Shown piece after piece: positions 34,750 to 43,663 of a stretch of DNA of 64,000 nucleotides. The translations under genes and the position numbers were made by a program. Origin of the DNA: Azolla caroliniana (lineage: Eukaryota > Polypodiophyta); the NCBI GenBank assembly GCA_043228905.1, contig JBHGNT010000009.1, positions 5,456,001-5,520,000 of the forward strand, in the 5' to 3' direction. A model generated the notes under the pieces. That model was not told where the DNA came from. It searched no databases and was given only the letters and a program-made list of their open reading frames with translations. How positions within the stretch are numbered: position 1 is the stretch's first letter; each line of letters begins with the position of its first letter.

Positions 34750-35245
34750 ACCAAGATATCTAGTACTAGTTATGTATGTAATTGGTCCTTATTATTTTGC
34801 TAGCATCATGTGCATAGTTGCTCCCTTGTAGTATTTACACTTGGCACATGCATGCATACCTACATGCTCTATTGTAGATTCACATGTGTGCAACAAGTAT
34901 GCATGCCATGTAGTATAAATAGAGGAGTTCACCTTGAAGGAATTCAAGGTGAACAACACCAGTTATGGAGTCTTTCCTTTAATACTATCTTCTTTCTTGT
35001 CCATTTGGTTATCTTCTTGCTTGTCTCTTGAGTTTATGATCCGTGACACAAAGGTGTTCTTCTTGAGGAGAGGCTTAGGGAAACACTTTTCCAACGTTAA
35101 GTTGTTACGATAACAAGTGGTTTGTTTGGCCTACAAGGGAAATGTGAGTCCATAGGTTCCACGACACAAAGGTGCTCTTCTCGAGGAGAACCTTATTGAG
35201 CACTTATCTTATATTGATCTTATGGAGCCAAGTTTTCGGTGGGTG
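34750..35245 (+). repeat. LTR-like leader region upstream of the Gypsy remnant
   Basis: Contains a TATA-like TATAAATAGAGG at 34914-34925, followed after 3 bp by a perfect hairpin (34927-34954), a C/T-rich stretch, and two tandem copies of repeat R2 (GACACAAAGGTG...CTTCTTGAGGAGA and GACACAAAGGTGCTCTTCTC) near 35043-35205. This order looks like an LTR or leader, but it does not match the 3' LTR found at 37649, and no TG...CA ends or TSD could be fixed. It may belong to a different, lost element. Confidence 0.4.
34927..34954. repeat. Perfect 12-bp inverted repeat
   Basis: GTTCACCTTGAA, a GGAA spacer, then TTCAAGGTGAAC: a perfect 12-bp stem with a 4-nt loop, placed directly after a TATA-like sequence. 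In transcript form it would fold at the extreme 5' end of an RNA started from that box. Confidence 0.85.
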
Positions 35246-37640
35246 AGGAGAAATGACATTCCCTTTTTCCTCTTGATGAAGAAAAAAGATGGAACTTGAC
35301 AACTATGTATCAATTATGGTCGGTCAATAGTCTACAAGGAACGAAATACTTTTCTAAGATATTTGATTTGAGAACTAGTTGTCACCAGATTTGCTTCGCT
35401 AAAAATGATATTCCAAAAACAACATTTCCTATGCACTATGGCCTTTATGACTCATGAGTTTCTAATCATGCCTTTTGGTTCAAATAATGCTCTGACCACA
35501 TTCCAACAAGAAATGAACGATATGTTTCGATACCAAATAATACAATTTATAGTTGTATTCTTAGTTGATATTCTTATTTATAGTCGTACCTTAGACAAAC
35601 ATGGTAAACACATTTGTTTTGTCCTCCAAACTCTATGTGACAAATAATTTTTTGCCAATTGAAATGAGAGTTTTTCAAGAAGTTGATGATTTATCTTTGA
35701 CATTTGATCATTGAACAATGTGTACAAATTGATCCTTATTGAATAAGCAAAGTCAAAATCAGGTCTACTCATGTGTAATAGGCTCCTTTGCTTCTTTTAT
35801 GCGACCCATCTAAACCTTTTGGGTTGAGTTTGATGCAAGTGATTATTCAATTGGGAAAATCTTGTATCAAGATGGAAAAACCATCACATTTGAGAGTATG
35901 AAACTCATTCTTACTCAATGTCAGTAATGAATTCTAGAAAAAGAACCATTTGCAAACAATAGCTATGTAGAAATCATTTTGTGGTAACTATGGATGATTA
36001 GTCTTTGAAATATTTTTTGTGACCAACAAGATCTCTTGGTTCATAAGGCGTTGTCATGATGGGGCGTGGCCAAAGGAGGAAAACGAGGAAAAGGGAGTTT
36101 TCACACACATTACATTACTATATGTAGATGTGAAAAGAAATTAATAATAAATAAGAAATATTTTTTGTGACCAACAAGATCTCTTGGTTCATAAGGCGTG
36201 TTGGGCAAATCTCGTTCATGGCTTTGATTTATGTATATGGCATCCTAAAGGATCCGCGTACACTACTGCTTATGGATTGAGTCATATTCATGAAGTTAAC
36301 ATGCAAGCAAGATTAATTTGATCTCTATGAATGCATTTGAGGAAAGTACCTTGATGATAGTTTCTTTAGGAAATTATGAGGCAAGAGTTGAAACTAGAAA
36401 GATGCAATAAACACCTCCTCACATTGCAAACGATATGCTCTACCTACCATATGGAAAGGTTTGTGATTGCTATTTACTCAATGTCAGCAAGAAAATTGCT
36501 TTTTGAATGCCATGACGCACCCTCAACAAGACATTCTAGGATATATCATATGCTTGTTTTTATCTCTGCTTATCTTTTATAGCCTAAAATGCTTCTTAAC
36601 ATCTATGTCAAATTAACAAAACTACATACCTTCTAGAGAATTTAGTTATTCTTAATAACAATTAGGAAAGGATATCAGTGGATTTTATTGTTAGTTTCTC
36701 ATGCACTCATAAAGGCCATGAGTGGTTATGGCATGGATAGATTAAGAAAATTGAACATATTCATTTTAATGAAAAACAAGATGACAACTCAAGACTTGTC
36801 TTACGAATTTCTTAATGAGTTATTCTAATTCTATGAGTTATTGATGGATATAATGAGTTACAAATATCATAAGTTTACTCGTGATTTTTTGATGCAAGTC
36901 TTGAAGAAACTAGAAACTACTTTGAACATAAGTTCCACAAACCATCCTCAGTCTTATGGACAAATAAAATGATGTAATTAGATAATTGAGGATATGCTTT
37001 GAGGTTATGTCGCTAAGAAACATACCAAATAGGAACAATATCTTCCTATTTTCAAGTTTTGTGATAACAATGCCAAGCATACATTAATTAGATATAGTCC
37101 TTTTATGTTGACGTATGGCTTTCAACTACATGCCATCAACAATATTAGCATTCATCATGATGAGCTACAAAGTACAGAAAACTCTCCAAAAGATATGCAA
37201 GACATGTTGCATTTAACTCTTGACAATATAAAGACGGGTTGACAAGACAGAGTTTGCTTTTATGCTAACCATCATCAACAACCTAATGTATTTCTCCCTA
37301 AGCAAAAAGTGTTTTTACAAGGGCCTCATGACTCTATGAAGTTATCTATGGTAGTGAGCTAAATTTGCCCCATGCTTCACAATTATCAAGGGCTCTTGGG
37401 TTTGTAATGATAATTCATTTTTTATTAGAAATCTAGTTACTTTTGAGGATTCAACATCCAAACTTCATAGTCCAAGCAAAGGCTCGATTCTAAAATTAAA
37501 GGATTACAATCTAAGCATACTTGAGATTTTAAAATCAAATGGATGGATGATTCTAATGAAAATGCCACCTTGGAATGAAAAGATTCTCTTAAAACCAATA
37601 CCCCTAACTTTTCATCGCAAGAGTGTCATTGTTTGAAGAG
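35246..37640 (+). pseudogene. Decayed Ty3/Gypsy pol (RT, RNase H, integrase)
   Basis: Pieces in the plus frames match Gypsy pol in the right order. RT starts near 35262 (LMKKKDGT); the 35405-35647 frame contains FLIMPFGSNNALTTFQQEMND and VVFLVDILIYS, where the catalytic FLDDIL has become FLVDIL. RNase H follows as FDASDYSIGKILYQDGK near 35829-35880 and LKYFL near 36005. Integrase pieces are an H2C2-like CHDAPSTRHSRIYHML (about 36508-36556), VDFIVSFS (about 36676) and a decayed NHPQSYGQ (near 36941). Many stops and frameshifts are present. The RNase H segment is split by a small insertion at 36052. The protein could not function. Confidence 0.85.
36052..36154 (+). mobile_element. ~103-bp insertion flanked by 45-bp direct repeats
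   Basis: An identical 45-bp stretch (starting GAAATATTTTTTGTGACC and ending CATAAGGCGT) occurs at 36007-36051 and 36155-36199. Between them lie 103 bp absent from the expected RNase H reading; joining the copies restores the Gypsy order (LKYF...HKACWANLVHGF). The insert ends in an A-rich tail (AATTAATAATAAATAA), typical of retroposons, and resembles sequence near 23330-23430 that also starts TGTCATGATG-GGC-TG-CCAA. Most likely a short SINE-like retroposon with an unusually long TSD; an unequal duplication is the alternative. Confidence 0.7.
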
Positions 37641-37648
37641 GGGGAATT
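37636..37648 (+). other. Gypsy polypurine tract
   Basis: GAAGAGGGGGAAT (37636-37648) directly precedes the TGTTATAAT start of the LTR, as expected for the plus-strand primer site. Confidence 0.7.
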
Positions 37649-38066
37649 TGTTATAATTATAATTGGTATAATAAATTCTAGTTCTCTAACCTTAAGGTTA
37701 GTAGGTGCATGCTAGTTCATAAGGAATGAGGGTAAGGATTGAGTTATTCTCAATCCTATAATGGGAGATGAGTTTTGAGTGTTTCACATTCGACCACTAC
37801 TAATAGACAAGGGCCTAGGGTTTGACCCTATATAAGAAGGCTATCTACTTTAATTAAAGGAAGAGATATTTCATTGAGACTCTAACAATGTGCCAAAGCT
37901 CTAGCCATATACATGTGTTCCTCCCGCAAACCCAAGGTACAATCCATGTCCGAACTCAGTTGTATGTGATGATGATGAGGAACTTGGTACAATCTCTAAC
38001 CTTCACCAAGGATTGGTTAGGTGATTTGACATCCTTTCTTCCTTATTTTCTCTTATTTGCATAACA
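37649..38066 (+). repeat. Gypsy 3' LTR
   Basis: About 418 bp beginning TGTTATAATTATAATTGG after the purine tract and ending ...TTGCATAACA; the TGTTAT and ATAACA ends are a 6-bp inverted pair, as in LTRs. Contains a TATA-like CCCTATATAAGAAGG near 37830. No second copy was found upstream, so the 5' LTR is lost or too diverged. LINE copy B begins within about 10 bp of its right end, suggesting the Gypsy element landed inside that LINE copy. Confidence 0.68.
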
Positions 38067-38074
38067 TTGTCACG

Positions 38075-38820
38075 AAGTTACAAATGTGCGCTATGCAACT
38101 CAAGAGACTACCAAGCACGTCCTTTGGTCTTGTCCCTTGGCTCAACAAGTATGGAATAAAGTCCTTTCTTTATTCCTAATGATAAATGTTGGCTGCCTAT
38201 TTTCATGGGGATCAGCGATGTGTGGAGTTTTACATTCAAGCTTGATGTTGTATGAGGTAGACGATGTTCACAAGGCCATGATGGTACATAATAGAAGATT
38301 GATATCAGTTAGTCCCTTTCAGCAACCTCAAAAGCTGGTGCGATTTGTCTAGGTCTGGAAAACAGAGACTACAGTAACATTATGGGCATTATGGAAATGT
38401 AGATATAATCGACTTTATGGTACAACAGATTTTCGTATCTCAAATGTACTATTGGAGATATGGGAGAACTTGCTGGCAGTAGTCCAGGGTTAGTACGACA
38501 ATATGCACGGTTCTCTAAAAAATGTTAATAAGAGAAGGAAGAAGCTTCTTCACTTATGGAGAAAGTTGGCCCCTCTTTACAGTGTCAAATCAAGGGCCTC
38601 AATGGAACTATAGACTTCCATGGACCCTTCCTTGAATATTAGTACACCATGGTAGTGTACATCAACAAATTCAAACACCCTTTACAAGTTCTTATATTTG
38701 TTCTTAGGATTAATGTACATCATTGTAAATAAAAAGTTGTAAGCTTCTAGGCAGATAAATTCAAGTTGTAGCCTTCGGGCGTTTTTCTTAACACTATTGA
38801 AGAAAATCTTTCAAAAAGAA
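38075..38820 (+). pseudogene. LINE retrotransposon 3' end, copy B (zf-RVT domain)
   Basis: Nearly the same sequence as 31140-31860: ETTKHVLWSCPLAQQVWNKVLSLF in the 38086-38352 frame, the later KRRKKLLHLWRKL-type block near 38540, and a shared 3' UTR ending TTAACACTATTGAAGAAAAT. The copy starts abruptly at the Gypsy LTR, so its upstream part was probably displaced. Stops and small indels make it non-functional. Confidence 0.72.
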
Positions 38821-39025
38821 AAGTTGCAAATGTGGATGGGAAGTAGAGCAGATCCACTTGGATTTGGACTAGAGAGAATGGAATGACAAGTCTTTGTGGG
38901 TCTATGTATGTATTTATGTGCTTGCCGAGTTTAGTGAATGTAAGTTGTTGTCGATGAGTGAGAAATCTTGGGTTTTAATTAATTATACGGTAAAATTATT
39001 ACTAATATCTTATTAAATTTTTATT

Positions 39026-39061
<36 letters not shown>

Positions 39062-39648
39062 CCACGATGTACCTTTGTGTCACCTTTTTAGCAAGTGAAA
39101 GCCTTCATGTTGTGGTGTACCTTTGTGCCTTTGTGCCACCTTTCTAGCAAGCGCATGCCTTCATGCATGTATGCATGCATTATTTGGTAGCTAAACCAAC
39201 CGAAATGTGTATCTCTATATCAACTATAAATTAAGCAGAAAGTAAAGAGCAAGACATGCTAGTTTGGATCCTTTGTATGTGCATTTGAAATTATGATTTT
39301 TTATTTACTTATTTAAATAAGACTATTATTATTATTAATTTATATATTGGTTTCAATTTCAATTGCTAAAGTAATTTACTTATTTACTTAATTAAAATTA
39401 AACTGATTGCTATTAAATTATTATTAATATTATCTAAATTATATATTTTATTTATTTAACTAATCACTTAATTTTACCATAATTAATGTTATTGTCTTAA
39501 TACTATTTATTATTTATATTATTATTTAAATACTTATCTGCTTAATATGTATTTACAATAATGTTTTTGTTGTTGGTATTTTATTAAATTAGTATATATA
39601 TATATATATTTTAATAATGGTGAAGGGAGCTAGTTGATGTCAGGTGAG
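38821..39648. other. AT-rich intergenic with (ATT)n and (TA)n runs
   Basis: Contains a (ATT)n run at about 39036-39060 and a TA run near 39593-39609. Also a repeated phrase TGTACCTTTGTG...CACCTTT-TAGCAAG (39066-39090 and 39115-39150). No gene. Confidence 0.5.
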
Positions 39649-39951
39649 GTGATAGGCAGTGTTGGGCAAAGTCCCAAGAACAATGTTAGCGTTCCGGTTG
39701 AATTGGTACTTATGCCGGCCAAGGTGGGAGAGAGCCGGAATTGATTTCGACTAGAATTTCCCAAAATCCGGAATCTAGCCGGTTCATATTTTTAGAGCCG
39801 GCTATTTATGTATTTTCATATAAAAAGAAAGTTTTACATGTAGTTATCTTGAATTTCCTCTTCCCCCGCTTTCTACCTTTCCCCCCCTTTCTTTTCCCCC
39901 TCTTTCTACCTTCATTCTCCACTTGCTCTCACACCATGGCTACTAGGACCC

Positions 39952-39956
<5 letters not shown>

Positions 39957-39996
<40 letters not shown>
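39957..39996. repeat. (CT)n microsatellite inside the hAT element
   Basis: A pure CT run of about 20 units; it produces the poly Ser-Leu and Arg-Glu chance frames on both strands. Confidence 0.95.
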
Positions 39997-39997
<1 letters not shown>

Positions 39998-40369
39998 ATT
40001 CTTTTCTTCGTTCTCCTTGTGTGTATGTACTACTTTGGCCCGCACCTGCATAGACTGCCATGCTTTGTTTGTATTCCCGTATACACCTCTTTCTAAGGCA
40101 TGCTTTCCTTCTTCTTGCTCTTTCTAAGGCATGCCATGCCTTCTTTCCTTTTGTTGCACTATCCCATTCCATATGTATGTTTCTATTCTCACATAAAACT
40201 TTCTCTTCTCCCTCTCTTGCTCAATTCTTACTATGTCTCTTTCTCCATTGTTTATCAAACGTTGTTTGATTATTTGCTCTCTTTCTATCAGGTCAATTAC
40301 CTCCTCAGATGTGATAGGGTATTGCAAAACTTGTGATTTATGTTTTGATTTTTCCTTTGTTGTGAGTAG

Positions 40370-41042
40370 GTAAAGATTTTGCAGTCCACTGGAAGAGGCC
40401 ACACGGTTAGTCCTATGAATAATGGAGCTACTATTCGGAAATCTCTCCACATTGACAATCTAGTTGCAAATTTGCTAGTTGGTTGGTTGTTCCTTAACAT
40501 AATTATCTTTGTATATTGTTCTTGACATCATTGTTTGGGAAATACTTCTTGACTTCTCTTTTCATGCATAAAATATAATAGGAAACCATGGGAAAACACT
40601 GCAATCTCACAGGAGTTGAGTAGAAAAATACTTATCAGTAAGCTAACAAAATAACTGCACATTTTCCTTTATAAATGTTTTATTTCCATTTGGCAAACAC
40701 TCTAAATAATACAAACCTCGTGTTAGAAATAAATATTTCACTTTATGGAGTGGAAGTTGTGAGATAACACCTTATAAATGCAATTTATAAATATTTCTAG
40801 TAAGGAATAATGTGAATGATGTGTCAATCTTATAAATAGATTGTTATTTTAGTGAATTATGTGTCAATCTTATTCTGGAGCTCTCATTTTAGGGAGAAAA
40901 CATGTATGTACAGTTGTGTTGAAAGGTCAAGGTGATGAGGTTGGAGATGGGACAATGTCAATGGTCGTTCTAGAAGGGGAACTTTTACAAGAAGCATATA
41001 AATTTAAAGTGAAATACATACACCCCATGACCATCATTGAAG
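40370..41042 (+). pseudogene. Captured fragment of CCT2 (TCP-1 chaperonin beta subunit): two exons and an intron
   Basis: Exon a (40370-40481) reads KILQSTGRGHTV, a decayed NNGATI, then KSLHIDN. Exon b (40914-41042) reads QGDEVGDGT, VVLEGELLQEA and IHPMTII. These match in order the N-terminal equatorial region of the cytosolic chaperonin CCT beta subunit, including the GDGT phosphate-binding motif. A pyrimidine-rich tract and TAG precede exon a; exon a ends G|GTTGG and exon b follows ACAG. The phase-1 junction keeps the protein register, so the 432-bp intron is real and retained. A GT follows exon b (41043). The family protein is about 530 residues; only about 80 are here. It has substitutions such as TND to MNN and no start or remaining exons, so it cannot make a chaperonin. 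It lies wholly within the hAT element. Confidence 0.85.
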
Positions 41043-41301
41043 GTATTGTTTGCATCGAGGTCAAACCTTTTACATTTCAATTCTCTTTATCTAATTTCTT
41101 TTCTCAACGTAATGACTATGCTCACGAATGTAGGTTGGGACATCATATTGACATTTACATTTGCATACAAAAAAGTGATATAGAAAACAATATTCAAAAG
41201 GGTTTAGTGTTTGTATATCGTTGATATTCAAACATGCATTTGTGTACAAGGCTATACAAGATTGAGGGGGATGTTGGATGTAGAAGCCCCAACATTTTGT
41301 G

Positions 41302-41411
41302 ATGCTTGCCTTTTGGGTTTGCATTGGTACTATCTGTTGATCTTTTGAAAGAGAAAGGCCTCAATATCCCAGATGTGCTGATTGATGAGCTCAATGTTGT
41401 TGATACTTGAG
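41302..41411 (+). pseudogene. Second exon-like segment in the hAT element, gene unknown
   Basis: A 32-codon open stretch (FGFALVLSVDLLKEKGLN, then IPDVLIDELNVVD) ending in TGA at 41409 has a balanced, protein-like composition unlike its AT-rich surroundings. The reading continues past the stop with VVKAPWEQRSGDGEIDGI. I do not recognise the protein. Being inside the TIRs, it may be a second captured host fragment, possibly from another gene. Confidence 0.35.
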
Positions 41412-42251
41412 TTGTCAAGGCGCCATGGGAGCAAAGGTCAGGGGATGGCGAAATCGATGGAATTTCCTAGTTCACCCGTTCTAGGGGTCTTTCTATTGTT
41501 TGGGGAGCCTAACTCAGTTCTTCTTAGAAGGTCTATTCTTGGAGAGTGCAATAGCTCTTCTGAGAAGCTTTACCAATCTAATAGAAATCATATAGTATGC
41601 TCCTTTTATTTCAAAACAGTGTTTGAATCGAAAAACAATGCTACTTCTGATAATCGAACAATGCATAAAAAAAGATTATCATGCTATATTTGATTATTCG
41701 ATTGATTCGGCTAATTGTTTCTTGTATATGAAAGCAAGGACTGTGCTTGCAATACAACTAATGTATATAACAAATGATCAAATAATGAGAGATTATAACT
41801 GTTCATACTTGTTTTCTGGTACTTGATTATGTTAATGTTGTAAAGTTTGTATTGATTTGCATACTTGTTTTCTGGTACTTGATTTGCAATAATGTTCGAC
41901 AATGGTCAGTTTTTTTATTTAAAGTTTATGATATTTTTTGAATGTCAAGCATTGTTGTGTTCACATTAAAAGGAAACTAGTTAGTACCCTCTTGGCAACA
42001 AATATTGTAGGTCTCTATGAAATATTGCCATTCTAAGCTTGACCTTGCACAGATAGAATGAATGTTGATTTCGTATGTGCCCAAAAAAATGATTTGATTT
42101 GGTATGTTCAAAAAAAAATTCAACATGTTCCGGTTGATATTATTGCAAATAGGAAATTGGTCGGTTAAAAATTCTAAATTCTGGTTAAGATCATAAGTAG
42201 CAGGAAAATTTCCGGTAGGGGCTAGAGACTTTGCCCAACACTGGTGATAGG

Positions 42252-43660
42252 CGTCAAAGTCGAATGTTTGACTCGAACAAAGGAGTGTTCGAGTCGAACG
42301 CTCAGTCAAAGCGAGGCCTTTGACTAGTGTCAAAGGCTCCTGTTTGTCTTAATTTATTTTATAGCCCTGTGAGAGGGAATTGAATGTAATTTAAATAAAT
42401 AAATATATTATTGTATTTTTGGCTCTAGCATCGGGTGACATTTGGCAGACAACATGTTGACTCTAGTCGACGTGGAGAGTTCGACCTTGTCGCTTGAAAA
42501 TTTTATGTTAGAGTACAATTCCTAACTCGGTGGGTAGAATCAAAATCCAAAAAATCTATCACGACCCTTGAGGTGAAGTCTTCACATTGACAAGCGGGTT
42601 TCTAGCAAGACGGCTCGGTGACACAGTAGATGCCAATTTCACCAAATTCTTGTAACTTTGTCATTCGAGCTTGGAATTTCCGTGTTGAAAATTCCAACGT
42701 GCTCCTTGCTTGATCACAATTAGTTTAAACAAGGATTTGCACAAGATAATTGAAATATAGATTACATTTAAATTTCGTGTAAATACAATGAGAAAATTTC
42801 TCAACTCTATTACATGGAGTGGTAATGAAGACAACAAGGGAAGAATAGGTAAATAGGAGTATATATAGAGAAGAAAAGCATCAAGAATAAAGATTCAATG
42901 GAGAGATCGTTGAGTTTTGTTGCAATTCCCTCTTGATTCAGAACAAATGACGACCATGTCACCTTTTGCCGTTATTGGTCTTGCACACCCTCTTGATTCA
43001 CAACCCCTGACCTTTCTCTTGATTTCAATAGCGTTTCCGCCTTGTCTCAAAATTCCCCCCTCAAACAATGAGCCTTCGTCACCCTTTTACAAGATTCCAG
43101 AGGCTCTTTCCCAAATAAAAAAGTGGTCGCTTTTTTTCTAGTTTTGCACACACCATGTTTTTTTCCCTTGCATGGTCTACTTTATCTTTAACACATAATG
43201 CTTGCAAAAGAAAGCTAATCATATTGTTCATTATTGTATTAGTCATCCACTTTTACCCATAAAAATATCCTCCATTGGTATTAACATAAAATGGCCCAAG
43301 GCAATATACAAAATAGTCCACTATTACAAAGAAAACTGCAACATAATTAACCAGAAAAGTATTGAACGCTGGTGTAGCTTCAACAGTCTCAACAACACCG
43401 GGTTCAAAAAAACTCCATCTTTTTACAATCTGAATATGGATTTTTGGGCTTTATCAAAGTAGTCTATGCCACCTATATTGCTCAAAATCTCTTCTATTTT
43501 GATGCAAATTGATAGTGTCATATGTCACATAATGCCTCTCCATGCAATTTGAATACAACTTTGTCAATGAGTTCCAATGTTTGCTGTCAAAAAATGTATG
43601 TTGTTGCTAGCATGTCGAGCTTGGAACCAAAGTGATATAGATTTTCACAGTTTTCTTCCC
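42252..43660. other. Intergenic right of the hAT element
   Basis: No gene recognised. A perfect 10-bp hairpin lies at 42270-42295 (GACTCGAACA, AAGGAG, TGTTCGAGTC), with further TCGAA and GTCAAAG words around it. The phrase ATCACGACCCTTGAGG near 42558 resembles LTR-end wording, but no element could be bounded. Frames at 42917-43141 and 43202-43462 lack known motifs. Confidence 0.4.
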
Positions 43661-43663
43661 CAT

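Larger units (their letters stand above)
39657..42243. mobile_element. hAT-type element carrying captured host exons ('Pack-hAT'), 2,587 bp
   Basis: The ends are perfect 17-bp terminal inverted repeats CAGTGTTGGGCAAAGTC (39657-39673) and its complement (42227-42243). They are flanked by a perfect 8-bp TSD GTGATAGG (39649-39656 and 42244-42251), the hAT signature. CCGG/CCGGTT words cluster just inside the left end and recur near the right end, as hAT subterminal motifs do. No transposase is encoded, so it is non-autonomous. The interior includes two exons and an intron of a CCT2-like chaperonin gene (40370-41042), a second exon-like segment (41320-41410), and a (CT)n run. Retained intron and splice sites show DNA-level capture rather than retroposition. 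Gene-carrying non-autonomous elements are well known for MULEs and Helitrons; hAT examples are less often described. Confidence 0.92.
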
